In this document: positions 47,010 to 54,889 of the stretch, one piece after another | How positions within the stretch are numbered: position 1 is the first letter of the stretch | How the letters are laid out: each line of letters starts with the position of its first letter | From: Mariniradius saccharolyticus AK6 | GTDB taxonomy: Bacteria; Bacteroidota; Bacteroidia; Cytophagales; Cyclobacteriaceae | Length of the DNA stretch: 64,000 nt | NCBI RefSeq assembly: GCF_000330725.2 | Contig: NZ_AMZY02000003.1 | Span: 62,001-126,000 of the forward strand | Reading direction: 5' to 3' | Made by a program: the position numbers and the translations under genes | The notes under the pieces: model-generated | What the model was told of the DNA's origin: nothing | The model's input: only the letters and a program-made list of their open reading frames with translations | Database searches by the model: none

Positions 47010-47049
47010 AAATGACCTTTTGGCTAGGCCTTACGGTCATTTCTTTTTT
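47010..47049 (+). terminator. Terminator of the CBS gene
   Basis: AAATGACC (47010-47017) pairs with GGTCATTT (47035-47042), with a smaller GGC/GCC hairpin in the loop, and is followed by CTTTTTTT. It starts 17 bp past the stop. Confidence 0.8.
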
Positions 47050-47074
47050 TAGTGAAAAAGGACAACTTTGTCAT

Positions 47075-47872
47075 ATGTGTAAATTCCTCTTTTTCTTGAT
47101 CATTGGATTCTTTTTTTCTTGCCTCGCAGAGGCCCAGCAAAGGACATTGACCTTTTTGACTTTTAATATCTATCACGGAGAAAACCCCTATCATGCGGGT
47201 GAATCGAACCTCGCCGAAGTGGCTGCCCTGATCCAAAAATACCAACCTGACTTTGTGGCACTGCAGGAAGTAGACAGTATGACGGTACGGTCCGCGTCAA
47301 GCCAAGGCGGGAGGAAGGTGGACTTAGCAGCAGAATTGGCCGAGTTGACAGGAATGCACGGGTACTTTGCCAAAGCCATCGATTTTTCGCAAGGCGGATA
47401 CGGAGAAGCGATATTGAGCAAATGGCCGCTTGAGTTTTCGACCATTTCTCTACCAACTCCAATGGGAGGGGAGGGTAGAAGCATGGCATTCGCCAAAGTG
47501 GAATTCTCAGACGGGAAGGAGTTTATTTTCGCCGGAACGCACCTTTGCCACGAGTTTGAAGCCAACCGAAATGCCCAAACGGAAGAAATCATCCGGCAGC
47601 TCCTAAGGCATGAATTGCCCGTGGTGATTGCGGGAGACTTTAATTTCGAGCCAAATGAGCGGGCCTATGGGATTTTGTCCAAGGATTTTTTGGATGCAGC
47701 GCTTTTGCTAAATGCAAGTCCAGCCGCGACTTATCCCGCCGAAGCGCCAACATCAAGAATTGACTATTTCTGGATATCGCAGGACTTACGTGGAACAGTG
47801 ATTTCAATCGAAGTTTTGGATGTGGACTTTTCCGATCATCGACCTATTCTGATGAAGCTAAAGATGGATTAG
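47075..47872 (+). CDS. Exported endonuclease/exonuclease/phosphatase-fold hydrolase
   Basis: The 265-residue protein has a signal peptide (FLFFLIIGFFFSCLAEA) and an EEP domain with the metal and catalytic residues in TFNIYHGE (Asn), LQEVD (Glu), IAGDFNFEPN (Asp, Asn) and FSDHRPILM (Asp-His). EEP enzymes cleave phosphodiesters; exported Bacteroidota versions are variously annotated as nucleases, sphingomyelinases or phosphatases, and the substrate here is open. I choose the ATG after the CBS terminator; the longer frame starts within that terminator. The Cys in FFSCLAEA is compatible with a lipoprotein, though a normal signal peptidase site is equally likely. Confidence 0.88.
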   Translation: MCKFLFFLIIGFFFSCLAEAQQRTLTFLTFNIYHGENPYHAGESNLAEVAALIQKYQPDFVALQEVDSMTVRSASSQGGRKVDLAAELAELTGMHGYFAKAIDFSQGGYGEAILSKWPLEFSTISLPTPMGGEGRSMAFAKVEFSDGKEFIFAGTHLCHEFEANRNAQTEEIIRQLLRHELPVVIAGDFNFEPNERAYGILSKDFLDAALLLNASPAATYPAEAPTSRIDYFWISQDLRGTVISIEVLDVDFSDHRPILMKLKMD

Positions 47873-47882
47873 GATTCAATTC

Positions 47883-48383
47883 CTAGAGACTTGTCTTATA
47901 GTAAACAAATTCTTCAATGGTTCTTTGGCCGTTTTGGGTTAGCGCCAACCGCAGCACCATCTTGTCCCCTTCGCGGTGAAAGGTTAATCCGTTGAAGTAC
48001 GCAGTTTGGCCTTCAGCCTTGATGAACTTAAACTCGGTCCATTTTTCCTTTTCCTCCCATCCGCTGAGGTCCCGGTTGAAGTGCTTCAGTTTGAGGTAAA
48101 GCCGACCGTTTTCTTCGACGATGTTCATGAATTCCGTAAAAATGACTTTGCCATCCATCGAAAACCTGAAGGTGCCAATCATGTTATTGTCCACCGCAGG
48201 CAGCCAAAGTTCATCACATTCACCGCCAAGACCCGTTCCTTTCCAGTAGCCGGCTATCCAAGAAAGCGATTCCAAAGCGCCAAGGTTGGCATCCTCGGTT
48301 TTATCCAGATTTAAAACCTCCTGTGCGGAGACATGCTGAAAAAATAGGCAAACAAGGCTAAGGGCAAGGAAATAGGTTTTCAT
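47883..48383 (-). CDS. Exported DUF6265-like protein
   Basis: The 166-residue precursor has a Sec signal (MKTYFLALSLVCLFFQHVSA) and a small beta-sandwich-like domain: LSWIAGYWKGTGLGGECDELW, IGTFRFSMDGKVIFTEFMNI, LYLKLKHFNRDLSGWEEK and AYFNGLTFHREGDKMVLRL. The opening LxWIAGxW with a conserved DELW is typical of DUF6265, a lipocalin-like family of unknown function. The start at 48383 is required for the signal peptide; a longer frame runs into the divergent DUF1080 gene. The 3' end is convergent with the EEP gene, 10 bp apart. Confidence 0.78.
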   Translation of the reverse strand: MKTYFLALSLVCLFFQHVSAQEVLNLDKTEDANLGALESLSWIAGYWKGTGLGGECDELWLPAVDNNMIGTFRFSMDGKVIFTEFMNIVEENGRLYLKLKHFNRDLSGWEEKEKWTEFKFIKAEGQTAYFNGLTFHREGDKMVLRLALTQNGQRTIEEFVYYKTSL

Positions 48384-48452
48384 AATGCTGTGGTTCAACC
48401 TCCAAAATAGCCAATAAATCTGTATTTTCAGACGATCAAACAAATTGAAAAC

Positions 48453-49325
48453 ATGAAGAAATTCACCTGGCTTTCCCTTGCGATGGGCATCTGTCTTTTG
48501 ATAAATTCCTGCAAACCAAGCAATACCGCCGAGATCGTAAGCCTGGAATGGCGGCAATTATTCAACGGCAAGGACATGGACGATTGGACAATCAAGATTG
48601 CCAAACATGAAGTGGGGGAAAATTTCGCGAATACCTTTCGCGTGGAAAACGGAATGCTGCAAGTCCGCTACGATGGCTACGAGGATTTTGACCAACAATA
48701 TGGTCACATCTATTTCAATGAGCCGTTTTCCCATTATATCCTTTCGGTCGAGTATCGCTTTGTAGGCGAACAGGCGCCGGGAGGTGAGGACTGGGCGCTT
48801 CGCAATTCCGGGGCGATGTTGCATTGCCAAGATCCAAAGACAATTTTGAAGGACCAGGATTTCCCGATTTGTGTCGAAGGACAGTTTTTGGGCGGCGATG
48901 GCACCAATCCAAGAACCACCAGCAACCTTTGTACTCCGGGGACGAATGTAGTAATGGGAGGAGAGCTTTTTACCCCGCATTGTGTCAACTCCAATTCAAA
49001 GACCTACCATGGAGACCAATGGGTCAAGGCGCAGTTTCTCGTTTTGGGGGATTCGGTCATTCACCACATTTTGGAAGGCGAGTCTGTGATCACTTACTAT
49101 TCTCCCCAAATTGGTGGAGGAAACGTGGCCAATTTTGATCCTGAAATCAAAATCGATGGAAAAAAGCTGGATTCAGGTTATATCAGCCTTCAAAGCGAAA
49201 GTCACCCCATCGATTTCAGAAAAGTGGAATTGTTTGATTTGGCTCCTGTTGCAAACAGCAGGGAAAAATTGGACGAAGTATTGGCGAAAATAGGTTTTGG
49301 CAATTTCGTTTCCAGCAAAAAATAA
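48453..49325 (+). CDS. DUF1080 (3-keto-disaccharide hydrolase-type) lipoprotein
   Basis: The 290-residue lipoprotein (signal ending LLINSC, Cys20) has one DUF1080 jelly-roll domain: WRQLFNGKDMDDWTIKI at the start, HYILSVEYRFVGEQ, DWALRNSGAMLHCQDP, ICVEGQFLGGD and SGYISLQSESHPIDFRKVEL at the end. DUF1080 proteins resemble concanavalin-like lectins, and some hydrolyse 3-keto-glycosides. It is placed on the periplasmic or outer-membrane side. It is divergent from the DUF6265 gene with 69 bp between the starts. No 3-keto-sugar oxidoreductase is adjacent, so the pathway is unclear. Confidence 0.9.
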   Translation: MKKFTWLSLAMGICLLINSCKPSNTAEIVSLEWRQLFNGKDMDDWTIKIAKHEVGENFANTFRVENGMLQVRYDGYEDFDQQYGHIYFNEPFSHYILSVEYRFVGEQAPGGEDWALRNSGAMLHCQDPKTILKDQDFPICVEGQFLGGDGTNPRTTSNLCTPGTNVVMGGELFTPHCVNSNSKTYHGDQWVKAQFLVLGDSVIHHILEGESVITYYSPQIGGGNVANFDPEIKIDGKKLDSGYISLQSESHPIDFRKVELFDLAPVANSREKLDEVLAKIGFGNFVSSKK

Positions 49326-49375
49326 TCCTGCCTGAAAAAGCAAGCCACCAAAGAAGTGCGCACTTCCAGACAGGA
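49326..49375. other. Nested hairpin between convergent genes
   Basis: TCCTGCCTG (49326-49334) pairs with CAGACAGGA (49367-49375) with one mismatch and encloses the 14-bp perfect palindrome GAAGTGCGCACTTC (49353-49366). There is no strong T-tract. It may be a weak bidirectional terminator or a binding site. Confidence 0.45.
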
Positions 49376-49387
49376 ATAGATTTTGGA

Positions 49388-50275
49388 TTACCCTAGGTGT
49401 TTTCTGAAGAATGCAATCGTCCTTCCCCAAGCCAAATCTGCCGCAGCTTTGTCATACCGAGGCGTTGAATGGTTGTGGAAACCATGGTTAACGCCTGGAT
49501 AGAAGTGCACTTCATAGGATTTATTATTGGCCTTGAGTGCGGCTTCCCATGCTGGCCAGCCTTCATTGACCCGGGTATCAAGTTCCGCAAAATGCAATTG
49601 GATGGGAGCTTGTACGGTTTTGGCTTCTTCTGCGCTTGGTTGTCCTCCATAAAATGGTACCGCAGCCTTTAGATCCGGAACACGCACCGCCATCATGTTG
49701 GAAATCCACCCGCCAAAGCAGAACCCGACGACACCAACCTTGCCATTGCAATCTGGATGGTTTTGAAGCACTCCCACGGCAGCAATAAAATCCTCCAGCA
49801 TCTCGTTGCGATCTCGTTTTGCCTGCAGGGTACGGCCCTCGTCATCGTTGCCAGGGTAGCCACCAAAAGGTGTCAAGGCGTCGGGAGCCAAGGCGATAAA
49901 TCCATCCAAGGCAGCTTGGTGGGCTGTATCTTCGATGTAGGGATTGAGTCCGCGGTTTTCGTGTACGACCACGATTCCAGGCAATTTGCCCTTTCTATCA
50001 GCCGGTTTGCTAAGCAAGGCTTTCATTTTGCCGGCACCTTTCGGAGAATCGTATTCGATGTACTCGGATGCCAAGCGGTCATCATCCAGCGAAAAGCGCT
50101 TGGCTTCGGCGTAGTTTGGCAACAAAAAAGCCATGATCGCCGCAACGGTCAAACCGCCTACTGCAAATGCGGACAGGCCGTCCATAAATTCGCGACGGCT
50201 CATTTTGCCATGGACATAGTAATCATACATGTCAAATACTTCTTGACTCAGGTCTTCTTTTTTGATGGGTTCCAT
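49388..50275 (-). CDS. Exported dienelactone hydrolase family protein
   Basis: The 295-residue alpha/beta hydrolase carries a catalytic Cys in GFCFGGW, Asp in ELDTRVN and His in VNHGFHN, the dienelactone hydrolase triad. The N-terminus has a cytosolic-looking stretch, then Arg27-Arg28 in SRREF and a hydrophobic segment (about 34-52), a Tat-type signal or anchor. Members hydrolyse cyclic esters and other small substrates; the natural substrate is unknown. Its structure is like other Tat-exported dienelactone hydrolases that start with an EPIKKEDL-type helix. It is a single gene, convergent with DUF1080; a terminator for the sigma operon lies upstream. Confidence 0.92.
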   Translation of the reverse strand: MEPIKKEDLSQEVFDMYDYYVHGKMSRREFMDGLSAFAVGGLTVAAIMAFLLPNYAEAKRFSLDDDRLASEYIEYDSPKGAGKMKALLSKPADRKGKLPGIVVVHENRGLNPYIEDTAHQAALDGFIALAPDALTPFGGYPGNDDEGRTLQAKRDRNEMLEDFIAAVGVLQNHPDCNGKVGVVGFCFGGWISNMMAVRVPDLKAAVPFYGGQPSAEEAKTVQAPIQLHFAELDTRVNEGWPAWEAALKANNKSYEVHFYPGVNHGFHNHSTPRYDKAAADLAWGRTIAFFRKHLG

Positions 50276-50378
50276 ATGTGGTTTTTTTCTGTCTAAATGA
50301 TCTCCTTCAACTAGGGAAGCTAATCATAATTTCCCCGAGAATTAGAACCGATCGTGGATAATTGGTTTAAACCGTACA

Positions 50379-50416
50379 TAAAAAAACCTTGATAGTCGCG
50401 GGCGCGCTATCAAGGT
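50379..50416 (-). terminator. Terminator of the ECF sigma operon
   Basis: ACCTTGATAG and CTATCAAGGT form a perfect 10-bp stem (50386-50395 with 50407-50416) around a GC-rich loop that can pair further. On the minus strand a TTTTTTTATG tract follows. It is about 90 bp past the DUF4097 stop. Confidence 0.85.
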
Positions 50417-50504
50417 CAAAGGTAAACATTCAGATTCCTTGGTCTTTTTCCGCAATCACTGCAGGATTTAACCATCTAAGCGACTTTGTAGTGGCATTAA
50501 CCTA

Positions 50505-51443
50505 CTATTGATTCACGATCGAAATGTTTCCCGACGTGATGCTTCCTCGGATATCTTTTGATGCACCGTTGTCAATGGTAAGGCTTTTACCACCTCTAGA
50601 CTCGCCCACAGTGATGTTGCCGGAAGTTGCATTGAGGCGATAGTTGAAATCCCTAAGGTTGGAAGGGGTTTGGATTTTGAAATTGCCTGAAGTTCCACTT
50701 ATGCTGGTGTTGGCACCCAGGCCGGCGTTATTTGCTGTGATGTTGCCGGAGGTTACTTTGAGTTCGCCGAGCTCACCGATGTCTTCGAGTTTTGCATTTC
50801 CGGATGTCAGGCTAATATTGACCAACCCGGCAATTTGGGAGGCATTGACGCCTCCACTACCGCAGCTATAGGCAAGGTTGCCTTTGAGGTTGGTGAAAGA
50901 CGCTGAACCGGATCCGACGTTTCCTTTCACGTTGCCCTCAATGCCTGAAAGCTTGATGGATCCGGAGCCAGCATTCACGTTGACATTGCCTTGGATATTG
51001 GTTCCCATCACACTTCCGGAGCCTACCGAAAGGTTGGTTTCCGAGGATTTCACGTTTTCGGCACTGACGGAACCTGAGCCTCCTTTTAGATCAAGGCTCA
51101 CATTTTCAGGCCCTTTCATTTTGATGTGGCCTTTTGTACGGTTGTTGTTCCAATTGCTGGTTGTCACTTTGTGGGTGATTTTAAGGACGTCACCAACCGT
51201 CACGAAAATGATGTCTTGGTTGGGGTTATTGGATTCCAGAAAGGCATTGACCGACACCTCGCCGGCTGATGGGGAACCGATGTATTCTACCTCTAGAGAA
51301 CCTCCAGAAACTTCGATTTTTTTGATTCCGGTAAAGGACCGATTGACATCGACGATGGTTTGCAACTGGGCAAATGCTTGGATCGGACCCAATAGCAATG
51401 CAATCGCCAAAAGGAGTGGTTGGAATTTTGTAACAGTTTTCAT
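50505..51443 (-). CDS. DUF4097/head-GIN-type secreted beta-repeat protein
   Basis: The 312-residue protein has a signal peptide ending near AFAQ. Almost entirely short beta repeats follow, with Gly-Ser-Gly-Ser or Thr-Ser-Gly-Asn turns every 18-22 residues (LKGGSGSVSAENV, LSVGSGSVMG, NAGSGSIKLSG, VTSGNITANN, GTSGNFKI, ATSGNITVGE). This predicts a right-handed beta-helix-like rod, as in DUF4097/DUF2807 proteins. In many bacteria such proteins accompany sigma/anti-sigma or PspC envelope-stress genes, function unknown. It is the last gene of the ECF sigma operon, 13 bp after the barrel protein, and is followed by a strong terminator. Confidence 0.85.
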   Translation of the reverse strand: MKTVTKFQPLLLAIALLLGPIQAFAQLQTIVDVNRSFTGIKKIEVSGGSLEVEYIGSPSAGEVSVNAFLESNNPNQDIIFVTVGDVLKITHKVTTSNWNNNRTKGHIKMKGPENVSLDLKGGSGSVSAENVKSSETNLSVGSGSVMGTNIQGNVNVNAGSGSIKLSGIEGNVKGNVGSGSASFTNLKGNLAYSCGSGGVNASQIAGLVNISLTSGNAKLEDIGELGELKVTSGNITANNAGLGANTSISGTSGNFKIQTPSNLRDFNYRLNATSGNITVGESRGGKSLTIDNGASKDIRGSITSGNISIVNQ

Positions 51444-51456
51444 AGTGATTGGAAAG

Positions 51457-52257
51457 TTAAATAATGATACCGAAGCTCAGGGCGTTTACCCTGGGGCCTT
51501 TGTTTTGTTGGAAGAATTCGTTTAAGTCATAGTTGATGTAGAAGTCCACTTGGCCGATTCCGATCTCCGAACGGAGACCGTAGCGAAAATCATTGGCAAA
51601 CATATTTCCCATCTGGAATTCCTTCATTTTGTTTCCATTTGTGTCTCGGTAGACGAATTTGCCGCGTCCACCCAGTCTCATACCTGCATAGCCACCTATG
51701 CCGAAGCGGAAATTTTTACTCGAGGTTCTGATAGTCGGTACGAGTGTTAGGTTTGCGTATGAAGCAGAAATTTTGCTTCGAATGCCGGTCTGGCTTGGAT
51801 GTTCTTCGAAGTAGACCCCATCGGCATTTCGAAGCGCTTGGAGGTTTCTGTCTTCAAACTTGAAATTATACCAACTAACGCCCAAAGTGGTTTTCAGGAA
51901 GAAATTCTTCGAGGCATAATAGGAATGAAACGCGTTGATCGCAGGATTCCAGCTGCCCCAAGGTTTCACGGCAGGTGCGGGGTCAGTTTCAACCCATTGA
52001 TTGATACCGATGTCAAAGGTGAGTCCGCCGTCACTTTTTGGGTATTTATTGAAGTTTTTGGACTTATTCGAGTCCTTTTCTATTTCGGTAAATTCCCATA
52101 CGGAGTTTCCTTCCTCGTTTTTACTGATTGTGACATCAGTGCCAAAGATTCGAAAGTGCTTCGATTCCTGGACGGTAGTGTCTGGCTTTGACAGTCCCTG
52201 GGCAAAACCCAGAGAAACTGTCAAAAACATCAAAAGTGTAATTGTGGCAAATTTCAT
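51457..52257 (-). CDS. Outer-membrane beta-barrel-like protein, paralogue B
   Basis: The 266-residue protein has a signal peptide (ITLLMFLTVSLGFAQ) and a short N-terminal domain. The barrel-like C-terminal region of about 190 residues has alternating Tyr/Phe/Gly strands: KPWGSWNPAIN, GVSWYNFKFEDRNLQALRN, GIRSKISASYANLTL, GIGGYAGMRLGGRGKFVY, NDFRYGLRSEIGIGQVDFYI and the end ALSFGIII. It is clearly paralogous to the next gene upstream in the operon (shared WGSWN, WYNFKFE.R, KSKISASY, YAG.RLGG..K.VYR and FRYG.R.E.G). It lies 20 bp after that gene. Its function is unknown; it may be the effector or target of the sigma system. Confidence 0.8.
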   Translation of the reverse strand: MKFATITLLMFLTVSLGFAQGLSKPDTTVQESKHFRIFGTDVTISKNEEGNSVWEFTEIEKDSNKSKNFNKYPKSDGGLTFDIGINQWVETDPAPAVKPWGSWNPAINAFHSYYASKNFFLKTTLGVSWYNFKFEDRNLQALRNADGVYFEEHPSQTGIRSKISASYANLTLVPTIRTSSKNFRFGIGGYAGMRLGGRGKFVYRDTNGNKMKEFQMGNMFANDFRYGLRSEIGIGQVDFYINYDLNEFFQQNKGPRVNALSFGIII

Positions 52258-52277
52258 AGTTGGTTTGTGGAGTAATT

Positions 52278-53303
52278 TTAGAATACTATACCGATGGCGA
52301 TGGGATTCAACTCAGGCCCTTTTCCGTCCTGAAATAGTTGGTTGAAATCGTAGGTCGCATACAAGTTGATCCTGCCAAATCCGACTTCACCCCGCATACC
52401 GTATCTGAAGTTGTTCAGGAAAATGCCTGTATTTGCATGCTCTTTTCTTCGGCTTCCTCCCTCCAATGGTCGGTACACATATTTGCTCGTGCCGCCCAAT
52501 CGGTAGCCCGCATAGGGTCCGAGTGCAACTCTGAGTCCTCTACGTCCGGCATCGTTCATTTTTCCAAAATCAAGCCTGAAAAGAGACATACCGGTTAGGT
52601 ACGAGGCGGAAATCTTGCTCTTGAATCCAGCTACGTCAGTCCTTTGGACAAATTCTATCCCATCCTCACCCCTGACCGCTTGGAAATCACGGTTCTCGAA
52701 CTTGAAGTTGTACCATTGGAAGCCCAACCCGAAGTCCCAGTTGAAGCCTTTGCTGATACGTTGGCTGGCCATAAAGTTGAGGCCGACGTTCCAGCTTCCC
52801 CAGCCTTTGACGGCATATGGTTGCGATGTGTTTGGGAATTGTCCGTTTTGGTCGAGGTAGTTGTTCAATCCCAAGTCTAGGTTGAAGTAGGTGCGGAACG
52901 GTGGATCCTGCTTTTTTCTGGTGCCTGTTTCTACGCGCACCTTGGTGTCGGGATTGCTTTCGTCCACGAGAATCCTGATGCCAGCCACATTGACCTCCGT
53001 GATCGGTCCGTCTTCGTATACTTTGACAACTTCTTTGGAGCCTTTGGCGCTGTCAACCGTGACAATGACGGATTCGCCTGTTTTTTCATCCACTTGTAGA
53101 TTGAGTTCCTGGATGATTTGATTGACGTTCATGCCCTTGAGTCGCTCAAAATCTTCTTTGTTGTCAACAACCAAAAAGATCTTTCCTGACTTGCCGAATT
53201 CGACAATGATGGTGTCCTGAGGAGCCGTGAATTCCTTTTCGGTGAATCCAAACGCAGCCTGCACCAGGCCCAGCAAGCAAAATAATATGAGGTATTTTTT
53301 CAT
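52278..53303 (-). CDS. Outer-membrane beta-barrel-like protein, paralogue A
   Basis: The 341-residue protein has a signal peptide (MKKYLILFCLLGLVQAAFG), an extra N-terminal beta-rich domain of about 110 residues (IIVEFGKSGKIFLVVDNKEDF, ESVIVTVDSAKGSKEVVKV), then a barrel-like region from about residue 145 with the same motif order as its downstream paralogue, ending NPIAIGIVF. The N-terminal domain, with repeated short strands, is absent or shorter in the paralogue and may be a periplasmic sensing or docking domain. The gene follows the putative anti-sigma gene by 15 bp. Tandem duplication with divergence of the N-terminal domain is the simplest history. Confidence 0.8.
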   Translation of the reverse strand: MKKYLILFCLLGLVQAAFGFTEKEFTAPQDTIIVEFGKSGKIFLVVDNKEDFERLKGMNVNQIIQELNLQVDEKTGESVIVTVDSAKGSKEVVKVYEDGPITEVNVAGIRILVDESNPDTKVRVETGTRKKQDPPFRTYFNLDLGLNNYLDQNGQFPNTSQPYAVKGWGSWNVGLNFMASQRISKGFNWDFGLGFQWYNFKFENRDFQAVRGEDGIEFVQRTDVAGFKSKISASYLTGMSLFRLDFGKMNDAGRRGLRVALGPYAGYRLGGTSKYVYRPLEGGSRRKEHANTGIFLNNFRYGMRGEVGFGRINLYATYDFNQLFQDGKGPELNPIAIGIVF

Positions 53304-53318
53304 GGTTGGTTTAAGTTT

Positions 53319-54056
53319 TTATTTTGGACTTTTTTCTTTCCTGGCGGCATTGATGTCAAACAGATTGTCTTTTGCATCCTGCAGGTCTGCGAAGCCTTGT
53401 TCCATTTTGCTGATCAATCCACCGATTTTTTCTACTTTGTTTTCTATTCCTGCTATCAGATTTTGTTTTTGGGGTTCCTCTTTGATCCCGTAGGACTTGA
53501 TGATCACCCGGTAAGCAGGTGCTTCTTCCTCCTCCATTGCCGGGATATTTTCTGCCACTGCCTCGTCCATTTTCAGTTCAGGAAGCTCGATTTCGGGTAC
53601 GGAAATCGTAGTTTCTTCGGGATGTGTGGGTGTCACTTCAGCGAGCAATTCATTCTTGTTTTCCAAAGCCTTTTTGGCGGTCTTTGTCGAGGATTTTACC
53701 TGGTCTTGATCCGTCGATTTTGAAGCAGGGGCTAAGATTCTTGATTCAGATTCTGTTGCTGGTTCCAAAGAGTCTTCAGATTCTTGATTTGTCTCTGGAG
53801 CGATTTGTTCCTGTACCAAAGCCGTTGTATCGAGGTTTTCCACCTCGGTATCCTTGACAAGACTCATAATCAAATATCCGAAGCCAAGCAAAAGCAGCCC
53901 CACTGCCGCTACCCTTAGCCAAGGGAATGCGGCCTTTTTTTGTTGCTGGGACAGCTGGCTGTCCAGTCTTTCCCAAGCCAATTTGGAGGGCTTTACCTCG
54001 TGGGACGAGAGCTTGTCCCGGAAGTATTGGTCCATATTTTTGTCGGTGCTAGCCAT
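53319..54056 (-). CDS. Putative membrane-anchored anti-sigma factor
   Basis: The 245-residue protein has a cytosolic N-terminal part (MDQYFRDKLSSHEVKPSKLA, then WERLDSQLSQQQ), one transmembrane helix at about 46-65 (FPWLRVAAVGLLLLGFGYLI), and a long acidic Glu/Ser/Thr-rich periplasmic linker. A C-terminal region follows with a short coiled coil (about 205-240). It overlaps the ECF sigma gene by 8 bp and is encoded directly after it. Topology and position are those of an anti-sigma factor, and the N-terminal helices with a conserved-looking Trp could bind the sigma factor. No zinc-finger (HxxxCxxC) anti-sigma motif is present. The start at 54056 removes a non-homologous extension into the sigma gene. 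Confidence 0.7.
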   Translation of the reverse strand: MASTDKNMDQYFRDKLSSHEVKPSKLAWERLDSQLSQQQKKAAFPWLRVAAVGLLLLGFGYLIMSLVKDTEVENLDTTALVQEQIAPETNQESEDSLEPATESESRILAPASKSTDQDQVKSSTKTAKKALENKNELLAEVTPTHPEETTISVPEIELPELKMDEAVAENIPAMEEEEAPAYRVIIKSYGIKEEPQKQNLIAGIENKVEKIGGLISKMEQGFADLQDAKDNLFDINAARKEKSPK

Positions 54057-54618
54057 TGATTCTCCTTTCTTTGAGTTGCTGTTTGGTGATTTTTTCTTTA
54101 AGCACGTTTCTTGCCCGGTTGAGTTGGGACTTGGAAGTCGATTCTGTGATGCCGAGTAATTCAGCGATTTCGGCATGCGAATAGCCTTCGATCGCATAAA
54201 GGTTGAACACAGTCCGGTATCCCACCGGCAGGTCCCTCACTAGTTCCATCAGGTCGTCTACTTCCAAATGCTGAAGCTCGTAGGTGGACTCCGAAACTTC
54301 GAGCACATTGTCCATGTTGACTTCCATGGCAAGGTTTCGATTGTTTCTCAGCGTAAGAAGCGACTGTGTCACGATGATTCTTTTCATCCATCCTTCGAAG
54401 CTTCCCTTTGCTTCGAACTGGGGCAATTTTTCAAAGATCTTCATAAAGCCTTCGATCATCACATCTTCCGCCAGATCCCTGTCTTTGACGTACCGGAGGC
54501 AGATTGCGAAAAACTTCCCCGAGTAGGTCTCATACAAGTGCTGCTGGGCTTTTCTTTCCCCCCGCAGGCACGCTTGTACGATGTCCGTTTCAGTTGTAAA
54601 AGTTTTTCGAAATAACAT
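54049..54618 (-). CDS. ECF-type RNA polymerase sigma factor
   Basis: The 189-residue protein has a sigma-70 region 2 (QHLYETYSGKFFAICLRYVK then DRDLAEDVMIEGFMKIFEKL, with SFEGWMKRIIVTQSL). Region 4 follows (LPVGYRTVFNLYAIEGYSHA, then EIAELLGITESTSKSQLNRA) containing the helix-turn-helix that reads the -35 box. It lacks regions 1 and 3, as ECF factors do. It is the first gene of a five-gene operon with a putative anti-sigma factor, two barrel-like proteins and a DUF4097 protein. Autoregulation from an ECF-like promoter just upstream is plausible. Its regulon outside this operon cannot be seen. Confidence 0.95.
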   Translation of the reverse strand: MLFRKTFTTETDIVQACLRGERKAQQHLYETYSGKFFAICLRYVKDRDLAEDVMIEGFMKIFEKLPQFEAKGSFEGWMKRIIVTQSLLTLRNNRNLAMEVNMDNVLEVSESTYELQHLEVDDLMELVRDLPVGYRTVFNLYAIEGYSHAEIAELLGITESTSKSQLNRARNVLKEKITKQQLKERRING

Positions 54619-54637
54619 GTTGGTTGGCTTTCAAATA

Positions 54638-54669
54638 GGTAGATACAGGTCTTTGGAAATTGGTTGCAA
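54638..54669 (-). promoter_or_regulatory. Possible ECF-type promoter of the sigma operon
   Basis: On the minus strand TTGCAACC (plus-strand 54662-54669) contains the AAC core common to ECF -35 boxes. After a 16-bp spacer comes TATCTACC (54638-54645), 20 bp before the sigma ATG. No clean TAnnTTTG lies in this gap. The call is tentative. Confidence 0.3.
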
Positions 54670-54863
54670 GGGTATGTGAAAAAAAGTTAAATATTTTTTC
54701 GGCATCCGTGTTTGGGAACAGGAAGGTAGGGATTTCGGTCCAAAAAAGCTGTTTCTAGCAGGTCTTGACGGCGTGAATTGATTTTGTTTCAACAAATAAA
54801 ATTCTGATATTATTTGAAAAAGTCAAATAGCATGGATCAATGTGCCTTGAGTCACATTTATTC

Positions 54864-54871
54864 TATTTTTG
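54864..54871 (+). promoter_or_regulatory. -7 element for the DUF2490 gene
   Basis: TATTTTTG fits TAnnTTTG and lies 18 bp before the ATG at 54890. A TTG at 54847-54849 is closer than usual for a -33 element. Confidence 0.5.
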
Positions 54872-54889
54872 GAGTTTAATAATTGCCAA

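Noticed and set aside
50560-51120. Regularly spaced repeats suggestive of a CRISPR or tandem array
   Set aside because: The periodicity comes from coding GSGS/TSGN turns of the DUF4097 protein; the DNA copies are not identical.
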